Positions 38,252 to 45,689 of a DNA stretch of 49,460 bases are shown one piece after another. The position numbers were made by a program, and so were the translations under genes. The notes beneath the pieces are model-generated. The model searched no databases. It was given only the letters and a program-made list of their open reading frames with translations, and was not told the DNA's origin. The DNA comes from Cupriavidus consociatus (lineage in GTDB: Bacteria; Pseudomonadota; Gammaproteobacteria; Burkholderiales; Burkholderiaceae): contig NZ_JAGIQA010000038.1 of NCBI RefSeq assembly GCF_017814975.1, positions 1 to 49,460 on the forward strand. Direction: 5' to 3'. Within the stretch, counting starts at the first letter, position 1; the number at the start of each line of letters is the position of its first letter.

Positions 38252-38444
38252 TGCATCTCCAACACCTGCCGTAGCCCGTTGTGGCGCGTCGTCCGAGACC
38301 GCTGCCCGCGACCACGGTCAACTGCCACGCCAGTCCACGCGCGAGCTGCTGCATCGCTCGTCGCGGCTTCTGAACATTTCCATTTCTCTCCTGCGACCGG
38401 CTCATTGGCCGTGTTCGCGCCATCCCCATTTCTAGGAGCAATCC
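38252..38444. other. non-coding stretch between leader copy 9 and DUF932
   Basis: No supported gene. The DUF932 start has its own TAGGAGCAA site at the right end. This 190-base stretch may be the remains of a small gene that once followed leader copy 9, or an extended leader. Confidence 0.4.
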
Positions 38445-39413
38445 ATGTCTCATCTCGTGCAAACCATGGCTTACGTTGGCGCCACTCCGTGGCACGGCCT
38501 TGGCAACCAGCTGGAAAGCAATCAGCCGCTCGAAGCCTGGGCCGAAGCCGCCGGCATGAACTGGCGAATCGAGGAAACCGATGTGATGTATCGCATCGGC
38601 TCCCACGATCTTGATCCAATTCACTCGTTCCCCGAGCAGAAAGTGCTGTTCCGCTCGGATACCAAGAAGCCGCTCTCGACGGTGTCGAAGCGCTATCAGG
38701 TCGTTCAACCCGCGGAGATCCTGGAGTTTTACCGCGATCTGACCGAAGTCGGCGGCTACCAGCTGGAAACCGCTGGTGTGCTCAAGGAAGGTCGCAAGCT
38801 CTGGGCGCTCGCGCGCACGGGGCAATCGACCAGTATCGCCGGCGTCGACGAGGTCCGGGGCTATCTGCTGCTGGCCACCGCATGTGATGGCACGCTGGCC
38901 ACCACGGCGCAGTTCACGTCGGTGCGGGTTGTCTGCAACAACACTCTGCAGATCGCGCTTGGGCGCAATCGTGGCGCCGTCAAGGTGCCGCACCGCAGCC
39001 AGTTCGACCCGCGCGCCGTCAAGGAAGAACTGGGCATCGCAATCTCGTCGTGGGATGGCTTCATGGTCCGCATGCATGAGTTGGCCGCCCGCAAGGTGAG
39101 CCAGGCGGAATCGGAACGGTTCTTCCAGCGTCTGTTCACGTACTCGTGGGCGACACCGGAGTCCGAGGGCCCTACCAAGGTGAACGAGCGCGGCATGAAG
39201 TCGGTGCTCAATCTCTTCGATGGCAACGGTCGCGGCGCCACACTGGAATCGGCGGCCGGCACTGCCTGGGGACTGGTGAACAGCGTCACCGAGTACGTCG
39301 ATCACCGCCAGCGTGCGCGCAATCCGGGCAATCGGCTGGATTCGGCGTGGTTCGGTGCCGGCGCGGTACTCAAGCAGCGGGCCTGGGACGCAGCGCTCGA
39401 ACTCGTTGCTTGA
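38445..39413 (+). CDS. DUF932 / TIGR03299 family plasmid-phage protein
   Basis: 322 residues. The start MSHLVQTMAYVGATPWHGLG and the segments STVSKRYQVVQPAEILEFYR, VRGYLLLATACDGTLATTAQ and RVVCNNTLQIAL are characteristic of DUF932 proteins (TIGR03299) found on phages and plasmids. The family's molecular function is not settled; it often lies near recombination and DNA-metabolism genes. GGAG precedes the ATG. A strong terminator follows at 39496. It is a single-gene unit, probably transcribed from the promoter of leader copy 9 about 330 bases upstream. Confidence 0.92.
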   Translation: MSHLVQTMAYVGATPWHGLGNQLESNQPLEAWAEAAGMNWRIEETDVMYRIGSHDLDPIHSFPEQKVLFRSDTKKPLSTVSKRYQVVQPAEILEFYRDLTEVGGYQLETAGVLKEGRKLWALARTGQSTSIAGVDEVRGYLLLATACDGTLATTAQFTSVRVVCNNTLQIALGRNRGAVKVPHRSQFDPRAVKEELGIAISSWDGFMVRMHELAARKVSQAESERFFQRLFTYSWATPESEGPTKVNERGMKSVLNLFDGNGRGATLESAAGTAWGLVNSVTEYVDHRQRARNPGNRLDSAWFGAGAVLKQRAWDAALELVA

Positions 39414-39495
39414 AGAGCTCATCTCATTGACAAGGCCTCAAGCGAACTACGTTCGATGCCGATGCTTGGCATGGAAGTAGTCGTTTTAGGTCTCC

Positions 39496-39525
39496 AAAAC
39501 CCCGGCACTGTCCGGGGTTTTTTTT
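39496..39525 (+). terminator. terminator after DUF932
   Basis: AAACCCCGG (39497-39505) pairs with CCGGGGTTT (39512-39520), followed by more T. Confidence 0.92.
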
Positions 39526-39669
39526 CGCTCGTTGCTCATGATTCTGATTGATTTCTATTCTCGATACCCCCGCTGGCTGTTCCGGACCTCGCAGACGCCT
39601 GCGTTTCAAGGCCGCCACGCCTGCCGCAACACGATCAGGACTGAAGGGCAACGAGTCGCGGAGCGACTT

Positions 39670-40044
39670 ATGCAGCGACAGGCCATCGATGTGGCAAGCT
39701 TTCCGAAGGACAGAATTCTCGTACTCTTTTTCGAGTGGCAGGCTCATGTCAGGCAGCATGCAGTGCCGATGGGGTATGACGCCTGGCTGGACCAGCGATA
39801 TCTGCAGGGCCCCGCGGCCGCGGTGACGCTCAAGCAGAAACGTGTTGTCTTCGAACTAATGCATGGAGCCGTGTTCGAAGTGCGGGGCAAGGACGGACGC
39901 CGGCGCCTCTTCCGGGTGCAGTTGGAAAACGACTTTCCCTATGTGTCATTCCGAGACCCAGCGAACGCTGTGAACTATCCGTGGGTGGCTTTCCCTGGTG
40001 TCTTCACGCAGGCAGAGCTGATGACCCTGAGACGGGTTTACTGA
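39670..40044 (+). CDS. hypothetical protein (124 aa)
   Basis: 124 residues from the ATG at 39670, chosen for the CGGAG site 9-13 bases upstream. The in-frame ATG at 39538 has no ribosome binding site, although it would extend the frame by 44 residues. The protein begins MQRQAIDVASFPKDRILVLF and continues with an aromatic-rich, beta-like second half (RRRLFRVQLENDFPYVSFRD). No family is recognised. It ends at a strong terminator and is convergent with the leftward bactofilin operon. Confidence 0.6.
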   Translation: MQRQAIDVASFPKDRILVLFFEWQAHVRQHAVPMGYDAWLDQRYLQGPAAAVTLKQKRVVFELMHGAVFEVRGKDGRRRLFRVQLENDFPYVSFRDPANAVNYPWVAFPGVFTQAELMTLRRVY

Positions 40045-40078
40045 AGACAAACGCCCGGCATTGCCGGGCGTTTGTCTT
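40044..40078. terminator. long perfect hairpin terminator
   Basis: AAGACAAACGCCCGGC (40044-40059), ATT, GCCGGGCGTTTGTCTT (40063-40078): a perfect 16-bp stem with A- and T-rich ends, suited to stop transcription from the left. Confidence 0.9.
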
Positions 40079-40114
40079 TGAAAGAGGGGGTGCGGAAGGG
40101 TGCTTTCGGTGTCT

Positions 40115-40133
40115 TTGGAAGGAACATGTTCCT
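40115..40133. repeat. palindromic repeat, copy 3 of 3
   Basis: TTGGAA followed by the GGAACATGTTCC core and one more T. The symmetric part is 40120-40133. Its last base is the first base of the bactofilin stop codon on the minus strand, so it lies exactly at a convergent gene end. Confidence 0.8.
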
Positions 40134-40540
40134 CAGCAAGGCGTGGGAATCTGCGCCTCGGTTGCTGGGCTGTCGATCGCTGCACCCTCCCTGTGTGGGG
40201 GGACGTAGCCGACCGGCTGGATGCGGGCAATGGTGCCGTCCAGGGCGGCATTCGGACCCAACCGGATGGTGCCGGCATACAAGATCCGACCCTTCACGCG
40301 TCCATTGATTAGCAGCGAGGCGCGCCCAACGACATCGCCTTCGACCACGCCGTCCACAATGACATGCTCGCCATCGACGTTGCCATGCACCACGCCGCCC
40401 GCCGCGATATGGAGCAGCCCACGGGATGCGCCAACATTGCCGGTGACCAGCGCCAGGCAGGTGAAGCCATGATCCGAGACAAGGTCACCGTGAACGCTCA
40501 TGCCCGCACGTAGCAGGCTGAAAATCGGAGGAGTATCCAT
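40133..40540 (-). CDS. bactofilin family cytoskeletal protein
   Basis: 135 residues. The core is the repetitive short-strand right-handed beta-helix of bactofilins: Gly-rich and Val/Ile-rich repeats such as GGVVHGNVDGEHVIVDGVVE followed by GDVVGRASLLINGRVKGRIL. An N-terminal short tail and a Pro-rich C-terminal tail flank the core. Bactofilins polymerise without nucleotide into filaments that position other proteins at the membrane. A plasmid-borne copy is unusual. It is the last gene of a leftward three-gene operon with a single-pass membrane protein directly upstream (gap three bases), a likely membrane anchor for the filament. Confidence 0.85.
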   Translation of the reverse strand: MDTPPIFSLLRAGMSVHGDLVSDHGFTCLALVTGNVGASRGLLHIAAGGVVHGNVDGEHVIVDGVVEGDVVGRASLLINGRVKGRILYAGTIRLGPNAALDGTIARIQPVGYVPPHREGAAIDSPATEAQIPTPC

Positions 40541-40543
40541 AGC

Positions 40544-41221
40544 TCAGAATATCTTGACGTCGGTAGGGGAGCTTGCATGCTGCGTCGCAGAATTCCGTGT
40601 CTGCGCGCCGGATTGCGGTGGCGGTATCGTCTTGGCAGTCGCTGCCACCGTCGCGGTCCTGGTAGGGGTGGTCGCTGCCGCAGGGAGCGCGGCGGGGGCG
40701 GGTCGCTTCACCGCCTCCGCCTCCGCCTTCGGCTGCTCTGCCTCTGTGCGCTCCGGCTTTTGCTGTACGGGCTCCACGGTGGCGGAGGGTCCAGATGCGG
40801 GTCCATCCACAGGCACTGCCGGCGATGGCGCGACAGTCAACTTGGTCGCCTCGGAATCGGAAACGGCATCACGCTTTCGCAGCCATTCATGGTCACTGGA
40901 TTCGGCAGTCGCGCGCGCAGGCGCTTCGGAAGCTGCCTGAACCGGTTGGTCACGATCGTTGGCAGCGCGCATTTCTCGCTTCCCGATCGAGGTGCCGATG
41001 GCAAACATGGTCGCAGCAGCAGCCACGAAGGCGAGCCCCCACAGTAGCCGCTGATTGCGTCGCAATGCGGCGAACTGTTTGGATGCCGGGGCGGCAGCTG
41101 ATGTGGAAGACACCCCGGCGTAGCCAAGCTGCGCCACTGGCGCACCTGCTGGCGAGATGTCGATAGTGAGAGGCGGTTGGGCGTAATGAGCATGCAACTG
41201 CTCGATGTCACGCATGTCCAT
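40544..41221 (-). CDS. single-pass membrane protein with long Pro/Ala-rich tail
   Basis: 225 residues. The N-terminal 55 residues are soluble, then one membrane helix (LLWGLAFVAAAATMFAIGTS, about 59-78) is followed by about 145 residues of low-complexity Pro/Ala/Thr/Glu sequence, probably extended in the periplasm. No positively identified domain is present. The layout resembles envelope-spanning or anchor proteins of filament or transport systems. It lies between the bactofilin gene and the 41208 gene, overlapping the latter by 14 bases, so all three should be made together. Confidence 0.7.
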   Translation of the reverse strand: MDMRDIEQLHAHYAQPPLTIDISPAGAPVAQLGYAGVSSTSAAAPASKQFAALRRNQRLLWGLAFVAAAATMFAIGTSIGKREMRAANDRDQPVQAASEAPARATAESSDHEWLRKRDAVSDSEATKLTVAPSPAVPVDGPASGPSATVEPVQQKPERTEAEQPKAEAEAVKRPAPAALPAAATTPTRTATVAATAKTIPPPQSGAQTRNSATQHASSPTDVKIF

Positions 41222-41774
41222 CGGGAAGGCTCCGGTGAGAGGAAATCAGTGTCCCGTCGGCTTCGAACTTGTCGGTATCCGGGATGCAGAGTTGGTGAAT
41301 CGCATTGATGCGTCGTGAGGCGATCTGGATCGTCGTGGTGCGTTCGTCCGGAGAAATGGACCCGAATTCCTGGCTGTAGAGCGTTTCCACGAAGATCCGA
41401 TCGAATTGCATCAGCAACCTGAGGAGCCGGCCGGCGAAGGAATGGGAAACCTTGACCTCCTTCTCTTCGTGGAACAACGGAATCTCGACCTGGTCGGTCT
41501 TCGCAAGCCAACCGAGGGCGCTGCCATACCACTCTTCCGCGGCGCGAAAGGCTTCGTCCAGCGCTTTGACTTTCCCGTCTCGAGCCACGACAAATTTGGC
41601 CGAGCAATAGTAAAAATGTGCGTCGAGGAAGTCGCGCGCGAACTTCGAGTAGTAGGCGTGGAGGGTGGAGGAGGCTGTCGTCGGCGTGAGCCGGCTTAGG
41701 CGCTCTTCACTGTTATGGCGCTCAATGGGCCTGAGCCCACTGGGGGGTTTCTTGGGTGGATCCTGGTCGGCCAT
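41208..41774 (-). CDS. hypothetical protein resembling DUF1845/ICE PFL_4669-type proteins
   Basis: 188 residues starting MADQDPPKKPPSGLRPIERH. The helical body (YYSKFARDFLDAHFYYCSAK, AGRLLRLLMQFDRIFVETLY, TTTIQIASRRINAIHQLCIP) resembles by eye proteins annotated as DUF1845/AcaB or the integrative-element family PFL_4669, which share a Tyr/Phe-Asp-Arg centre and a terminal helix with Arg and Ile. The match is not strong. It is the first gene of the leftward bactofilin operon. The promoter must lie in the 120-base gap shared with leader copy 10. Confidence 0.55.
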   Translation of the reverse strand: MADQDPPKKPPSGLRPIERHNSEERLSRLTPTTASSTLHAYYSKFARDFLDAHFYYCSAKFVVARDGKVKALDEAFRAAEEWYGSALGWLAKTDQVEIPLFHEEKEVKVSHSFAGRLLRLLMQFDRIFVETLYSQEFGSISPDERTTTIQIASRRINAIHQLCIPDTDKFEADGTLISSHRSLPDGHA

Positions 41775-41897
41775 TTTTCCATGTTTTCAGGTCGCTCTCT
41801 CAGGTTGAAATTGTCGAGCACATTCGGACACCGAATGACTTTGAAACATATGCCAAATAGCCGAGCTTTCGTATTCTTTGCCCGGAATATTCTGTGC

Positions 41898-42101
41898 CAC
41901 AATGCTTTCACACCTCGCGTCACTGACGCATCGACCCTGACTCCTGGCGAGTCCATCTTCTGCTTCAAGTCGTGCATTTGCGCACGCGCCGACTGGTTGG
42001 CTACCAGTGTGGATATTCCTTGTGCTAAGTGTTTTCGCCGAACACTTCCCTCATCAGCTCGTAATACGCGTTCTCGTTCTGCCTCCTCGTGAGTGCACGC
42101 G
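41898..42101 (+). promoter_or_regulatory. structured leader copy 10
   Basis: CACAAT (41898-41903), 13 nt, GCGTC-ACT-GACGC (41917-41929), ATCGACC (41930-41936), then hairpin GACTC-CTGGC-GAGTC (41939-41953). Further downstream AGTGTT pairs with AACACT around TTCGCCG, and CGCGT and ACGCG enclose the last 40 bases before the ATG at 42102. The three-arm pattern is less clear here. Confidence 0.75.
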
Positions 42102-42239
42102 ATGGACACCGTTCGAGCCCGGGACCATGTGGAGCTCTCTCTCAAAGGCCCCTCCCGGGCAGAACGGCTGACGTCGAGCCGATCCGTGAACCTGCGGCCG
42201 AACCTGTGGGTTCGCGAAATGGGTTGTTGTGCAGCGTGA
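42102..42239 (+). CDS. possible small basic protein (45 aa), maybe truncated
   Basis: 45 residues starting MDTVRARDHVELSLKGPSRA, directly after leader copy 10, which argues that a gene belongs here. The frame ends at TGA 42239. A neighbouring frame continues with ARGRPYVLSIEQRAFVRRSL, which is also basic and coding-like, so the original gene may have been longer and frameshifted. The ribosome binding site is weak. Not recognised. Confidence 0.4.
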   Translation: MDTVRARDHVELSLKGPSRAERLTSSRSVNLRPNLWVREMGCCAA

Positions 42240-42309
42240 CCATGCTGCACGAGGACGACCTTACGTCCTCAGCATCGAGCAGCGCGCATTTGTGCGTCGC
42301 TCCCTGAGT

Positions 42310-42397
42310 GCCACGCCCCCGGAAGGGGCGTGGCATTTCAGGTCTGAAAATCAAAGCTCGCTCACCGGCGCAAACCGGGGCGGGCTTTTTTTGTTTC
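42310..42397 (+). terminator. two hairpins, the second followed by a T-run
   Basis: GCCACGCCCC (42310-42319) pairs perfectly with GGGGCGTGGC (42325-42334). Next, a longer stem around CCGG-CGCAAA-CCGG (42365-42378) ends in GCGGGCTTTTTTT. Together they should terminate the leader-10 transcript. Confidence 0.75.
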
Positions 42398-42429
42398 TGG
42401 TGAGAGACCTCGATCTTCAGGAGACGCTC

Positions 42430-42741
42430 ATGCACCAGAACGCCGAGATTTCCGCCGCTATCGCGGCAACGCTGGACCTGCGCCGTCCGCAGTACAAGGA
42501 CATGCCGCACGCCTGGCGCGCACTTTGTGAGGCGGCTCATGTCGCCAGTCTTTCGGAAACCGCGCGAGCGGATTTCCTCAATCGCGTAACGACCCAGCGC
42601 GGGGCCGACACAGCCCTGCGCCTTCGGGAGCATGCTGTGTCCATCCGGGCGCAGGTCGTTCAGTTCCTTCAGAAAAGGAGAACGGACGAATGCATGCACC
42701 CATCACCTACAGCGAGCCCGGCGGACGCCGAAGCCTGCTAG
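42430..42741 (+). CDS. hypothetical helical protein (103 aa)
   Basis: 103 residues starting MHQNAEISAAIAATLDLRRP. It is helical throughout with alternating charged residues. No family is recognised. CAGGAGACG lies upstream of the ATG. The last 52 bases overlap the start of the next gene in another frame, so the two are tightly linked. It could be an accessory protein of the Gp3-like product. Confidence 0.6.
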   Translation: MHQNAEISAAIAATLDLRRPQYKDMPHAWRALCEAAHVASLSETARADFLNRVTTQRGADTALRLREHAVSIRAQVVQFLQKRRTDECMHPSPTASPADAEAC

Positions 42742-43988
42742 AAGAGCGGCCCATGCGGCCGCCAATCATCGGTAAGATCCGGCCCGGCATCAAGGTCCTG
42801 ACCAAGGCCGCGCGCGAGAAGCCCGAAGCCGTGCGGATCCACGATGCCGGCCTGGCTCGAGGCGAAAGCTTCGAGCGTATTGCGGCCGAGATCATCCGGG
42901 CGACCGGCATCAAGATGCCGATGGTCCCGAAGAACGTTCCGTGGTTCACCTGCCGCGCCTCTGACTTCGCCAACCCGGCGCTGGCCGAGGACATCGTGCA
43001 GCGCTACGGCGAGGACCGCAACGACGGCAACGGACATCGCCTCTGGCGCTTTCCCGTGGTCTTTGTGTTCGACGACTGGCTGAGCAACATGCCCAACCAG
43101 CTCGTGGCATGGACGCACAGCGGTCGACAGTACTTCTCCGAGTATGGCCCCGACGGCAGGCGCTACTGCAAGATGTACGCGCCACCTGTGCGCGACGCGC
43201 GGGCCAACCGCGCAAAGCGCATGTGGGGCGGCCGCACCATCATTCTGCGTCAGGACGAGGATGTCCCTGATGGCATTTGTGACCCACAGGAATGCCCGCA
43301 GTACCAGAGCGGACACTGCAACCTCTCGGCCAGCTTCTATTTTTCCGTGCCCTGCGCGACGGGGCTTGGTCTGATTGAAATGCCCACGACCTCGATTTAC
43401 GTTCTGCAAAAGGCTCACGCCGCCATGCAGACCGTTGCGATGGCCCGTGGCAGGCTGGTGGGCGTCAAGTTCTGGATGTCCAAGCAGGAAGTCGAGATCA
43501 GCCGTATCGATGACGGCGGCAAGCCGGTGCGACAGATGCAATGGCTCATCACGCTGGACGCAGAGATCGACATCGCCGCGCTGCTGGACGGTTCCGACCG
43601 CCCGGTGCCTGCTCTGGAGCTGGCCAATCAGGCCGCAGACGCCCTGGAAGGGGAGCGGCGTGCCGGGCCCGACGATGTCGACAACCTTGTCCACGATTCA
43701 GGCGTTGGCGATGGACCTTCGCTGCCTGCGCACAACGCCGATGCGGAGCCGTCGCCCGAGGACGACGATCTCGAGAGCCAGTACCGCGATCTCATTGCCC
43801 GGCTGGAGTTGGACAGCGATGAAGGGGCACTGCAACTCAAGGCTTTTGCCGCGGCCACCATCGGGCGTGGCTGGTCCAAGCGCCCGCACGACGTGCGTCA
43901 GTTCGTAAAAGAACTGCGTACGGCGCTGGCCAATCCGCTCGCGTTCCGTGAACAGGTGGCTGCCATCGCCGCGGACGTCCTTCCGTAA
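42690..43988 (+). CDS. Gp3-like / recombination directionality factor-type protein
   Basis: 432 residues. Residues of about 80-320 carry the pattern of Gp3-like proteins, often annotated as hydrolase or metal-binding: LWRFPVVFVFDDWLSNMPNQ, a cysteine cluster CDPQECPQYQSGHCN, then LGLIEMPTTSIYVLQKAHAA and RGRLVGVKFWMSKQEVE. The cysteines probably bind a metal. In phages such proteins assist recombination or control integrase direction. The C-terminal 110 residues are an acidic linker and a helical domain (LESQYRDLIARLELDSDEGA). AAAAGGAG lies ten bases before the ATG. A terminator-like hairpin follows at 44016. It precedes the SbcD/SbcC-like pair, in keeping with a DNA-processing role. Confidence 0.75.
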   Translation: MHAPITYSEPGGRRSLLEERPMRPPIIGKIRPGIKVLTKAAREKPEAVRIHDAGLARGESFERIAAEIIRATGIKMPMVPKNVPWFTCRASDFANPALAEDIVQRYGEDRNDGNGHRLWRFPVVFVFDDWLSNMPNQLVAWTHSGRQYFSEYGPDGRRYCKMYAPPVRDARANRAKRMWGGRTIILRQDEDVPDGICDPQECPQYQSGHCNLSASFYFSVPCATGLGLIEMPTTSIYVLQKAHAAMQTVAMARGRLVGVKFWMSKQEVEISRIDDGGKPVRQMQWLITLDAEIDIAALLDGSDRPVPALELANQAADALEGERRAGPDDVDNLVHDSGVGDGPSLPAHNADAEPSPEDDDLESQYRDLIARLELDSDEGALQLKAFAAATIGRGWSKRPHDVRQFVKELRTALANPLAFREQVAAIAADVLP

Positions 43989-44015
43989 CCTGCCAGCCTC
44001 GTGCCGGCGTTTGCA

Positions 44016-44040
44016 GGGAAGCCCATCGGGCTTCCCTTTT
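44016..44040 (+). terminator. terminator-like hairpin before the SbcD-like gene
   Basis: GGGAAGCCC (44016-44024), ATC, GGGCTTCCC (44028-44036), then TTTTCC. Perfect 9-bp stem. Confidence 0.75.
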
Positions 44041-44088
44041 CCTTTCTCTGCCGCACTTCGCCGGCACATTTCGTTTGGAGGTAGCACG

Positions 44089-45513
44089 ATGCTCAACGAG
44101 AGCGAGCCCTTGTGGCTTGCCCACTTTTCTGACCTGCATTACTCGCCCGGCAACTTGGCCGAGGCCGACCGGTGTTTCGGCTTCGCGGTAGAGAATGCCA
44201 TCGTTTCCGGCTGCCATGTCGCCGTAGTGTCCGGCGACTCGACGGACCACGGTCTCGATGCGCACACGCCGGCGCTTGGATCGCTCGCACGGCGCATCCA
44301 TCGACTCTCGGGCTACTGCCCAGTTTTGATGCTGCAAGGGACATTCAGCCACGAGCCGCCCGGCACGCTGGACGTGATCCGGCTCATCGGTGCGCAGTAT
44401 CCAGTCTATGTCGCTGATCGCATCCACCAGGTGGCGCTATGTGACGGCGCGTTTTATCCGTCGGATGGCCCCATCTTCACCGAGGCGGAGATTGACGTCC
44501 TGCTGGCGCAACACGGCAAGCCCGAGGTCGTCTTCACCTGCGTGCCAACCGTCAACAAGGCGGTGTTGGCTGCGGCGGCAGGAGTGGCCAAAGCGGCAAC
44601 CGCGGTGGGTGACCATCTGGCTGCTTACCTGGCCGCCGCTGGCACGATGAACGCGCGTTTGCGCAGTTGGGGGATCGCCACGGTCGGCGTCTCGCACGGC
44701 ACGGTCAACGGCTGCCAGACCGAGCACGGTGTACCCATGGCAGGCTTCGATCACGAGTTCGGGATCGGCGCCCTGTTCGACGCGGAGTGCGATGGCTTCC
44801 TACTCGGCCACATCCACCGTGCCCAGCAATGGGAACGGGAGGGGAGGGTGATTGCCTACCCAGGCTCCATTGGACGCTTCCACTACGGCGAGATCGGTGC
44901 AAAAGGGTACCTGCAATGGGACATCGTTCCGGGCAGGGCGACCGCAGCGCTGGTGGAGACGCCCGCGCGCGAGACGGTCTGCGTGGACTTCGATGGCCCG
45001 CCGGACATGAACGCGTTGGCTGCCCTTGCGGCCGAGTCTGTCGACAAGTTCGTGCGCGTGCGCTGGACGGTGAACGAAGAGCATCGGCAGTTGGTCGACC
45101 GCGACGCCATCGTGGCGTTATTTGCCAAGAGCGCCGAGCTGAAAATCGAAGGCCACATCCTGCCCGCCGTGCGCAGCCGTGCCGAAGGCATCAGCCGTGC
45201 GGCCAGCCTGCCCGAAAAGCTCTCCCGGTGGGGGGAATTGACCGGTGTTGCGACAGGCCCTCTCGCGGAGCGGCTGGCGCTGCTGGAATCGCTTGACGCG
45301 CAGTCGATTGCTGACGGCGTGCTTGAACAGTTGCGCGGCATGCCGGCGCCGGAACCCGCGGAATCGCCCGCCTGGTCGGAGGATTTCCCATCCGGAGCCA
45401 GCCCGTTCGCGACGCCCGGCGATGATGTACCAACTACGCGTGCCGAACCACTGGGCTTGACCCCTGCAGCAGCGCCGCAGATGGAGTGGCTGACCGACGA
45501 CCTTTTTGCGTAG
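44089..45513 (+). CDS. SbcD/Mre11-like metallophosphoesterase
   Basis: 474 residues. Phosphoesterase motifs are readable: Asp-x-His in HFSDLHYS (15-17), Gly-Asp in VVSGDSTDHG (49-50), and the later histidines in TVGVSHGTVNG and FLLGHIHRAQQ. The third motif, normally Gly-Asn-His-Asp/Glu, reads GTFSHE (84-89): the metal-binding Asn is not in its usual place, while the His-Glu is kept. That could alter or reduce nuclease activity. The C-terminal 150 residues form the capping region and a Pro-rich tail. SbcD works with SbcC to cut hairpins and double-strand ends. The partner gene starts about 700 bases downstream. Start fixed by TTTGGAGG. Confidence 0.85.
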   Translation: MLNESEPLWLAHFSDLHYSPGNLAEADRCFGFAVENAIVSGCHVAVVSGDSTDHGLDAHTPALGSLARRIHRLSGYCPVLMLQGTFSHEPPGTLDVIRLIGAQYPVYVADRIHQVALCDGAFYPSDGPIFTEAEIDVLLAQHGKPEVVFTCVPTVNKAVLAAAAGVAKAATAVGDHLAAYLAAAGTMNARLRSWGIATVGVSHGTVNGCQTEHGVPMAGFDHEFGIGALFDAECDGFLLGHIHRAQQWEREGRVIAYPGSIGRFHYGEIGAKGYLQWDIVPGRATAALVETPARETVCVDFDGPPDMNALAALAAESVDKFVRVRWTVNEEHRQLVDRDAIVALFAKSAELKIEGHILPAVRSRAEGISRAASLPEKLSRWGELTGVATGPLAERLALLESLDAQSIADGVLEQLRGMPAPEPAESPAWSEDFPSGASPFATPGDDVPTTRAEPLGLTPAAAPQMEWLTDDLFA

Positions 45514-45587
45514 CAATACGCCAACACCTTGAGCATGCAAGCCATGTTCCGACTGCCTTTGTGGCAGTCGAAACCCGGTTTCACCCC

Positions 45588-45689
45588 GCGTCCTGGACGC
45601 ATCGACCCAGCAGTATCCATCTCTTTCCATTGTCCCTGACGGGTGCTTCCCGTTCGGGGCGCACTCCGTCCTATCCCGAGGAGTGCACC
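45588..45689 (+). promoter_or_regulatory. structured leader copy 11 of the 45690-46208 unit
   Basis: GCGTC-CTG-GACGC (45588-45600), ATCGACC (45601-45607); no clear second hairpin. Switch arms are GGGTGC (45641-45646), GCACTCC (45661-45667) and GGAGTGC (45680-45686, the RBS). An 8-bp hairpin CGACTGCC/GGCAGTCG lies at about 45550-45570 upstream, and the -10 is unclear. Confidence 0.85.

Noticed and set aside
259..45607. The ATCGACC repeats as a CRISPR array or as mobile repeats
   Set aside because: They are far apart, each at a gene start, with fixed distance to a -10 and no constant repeat/spacer pattern, so a regulatory leader is the better reading.
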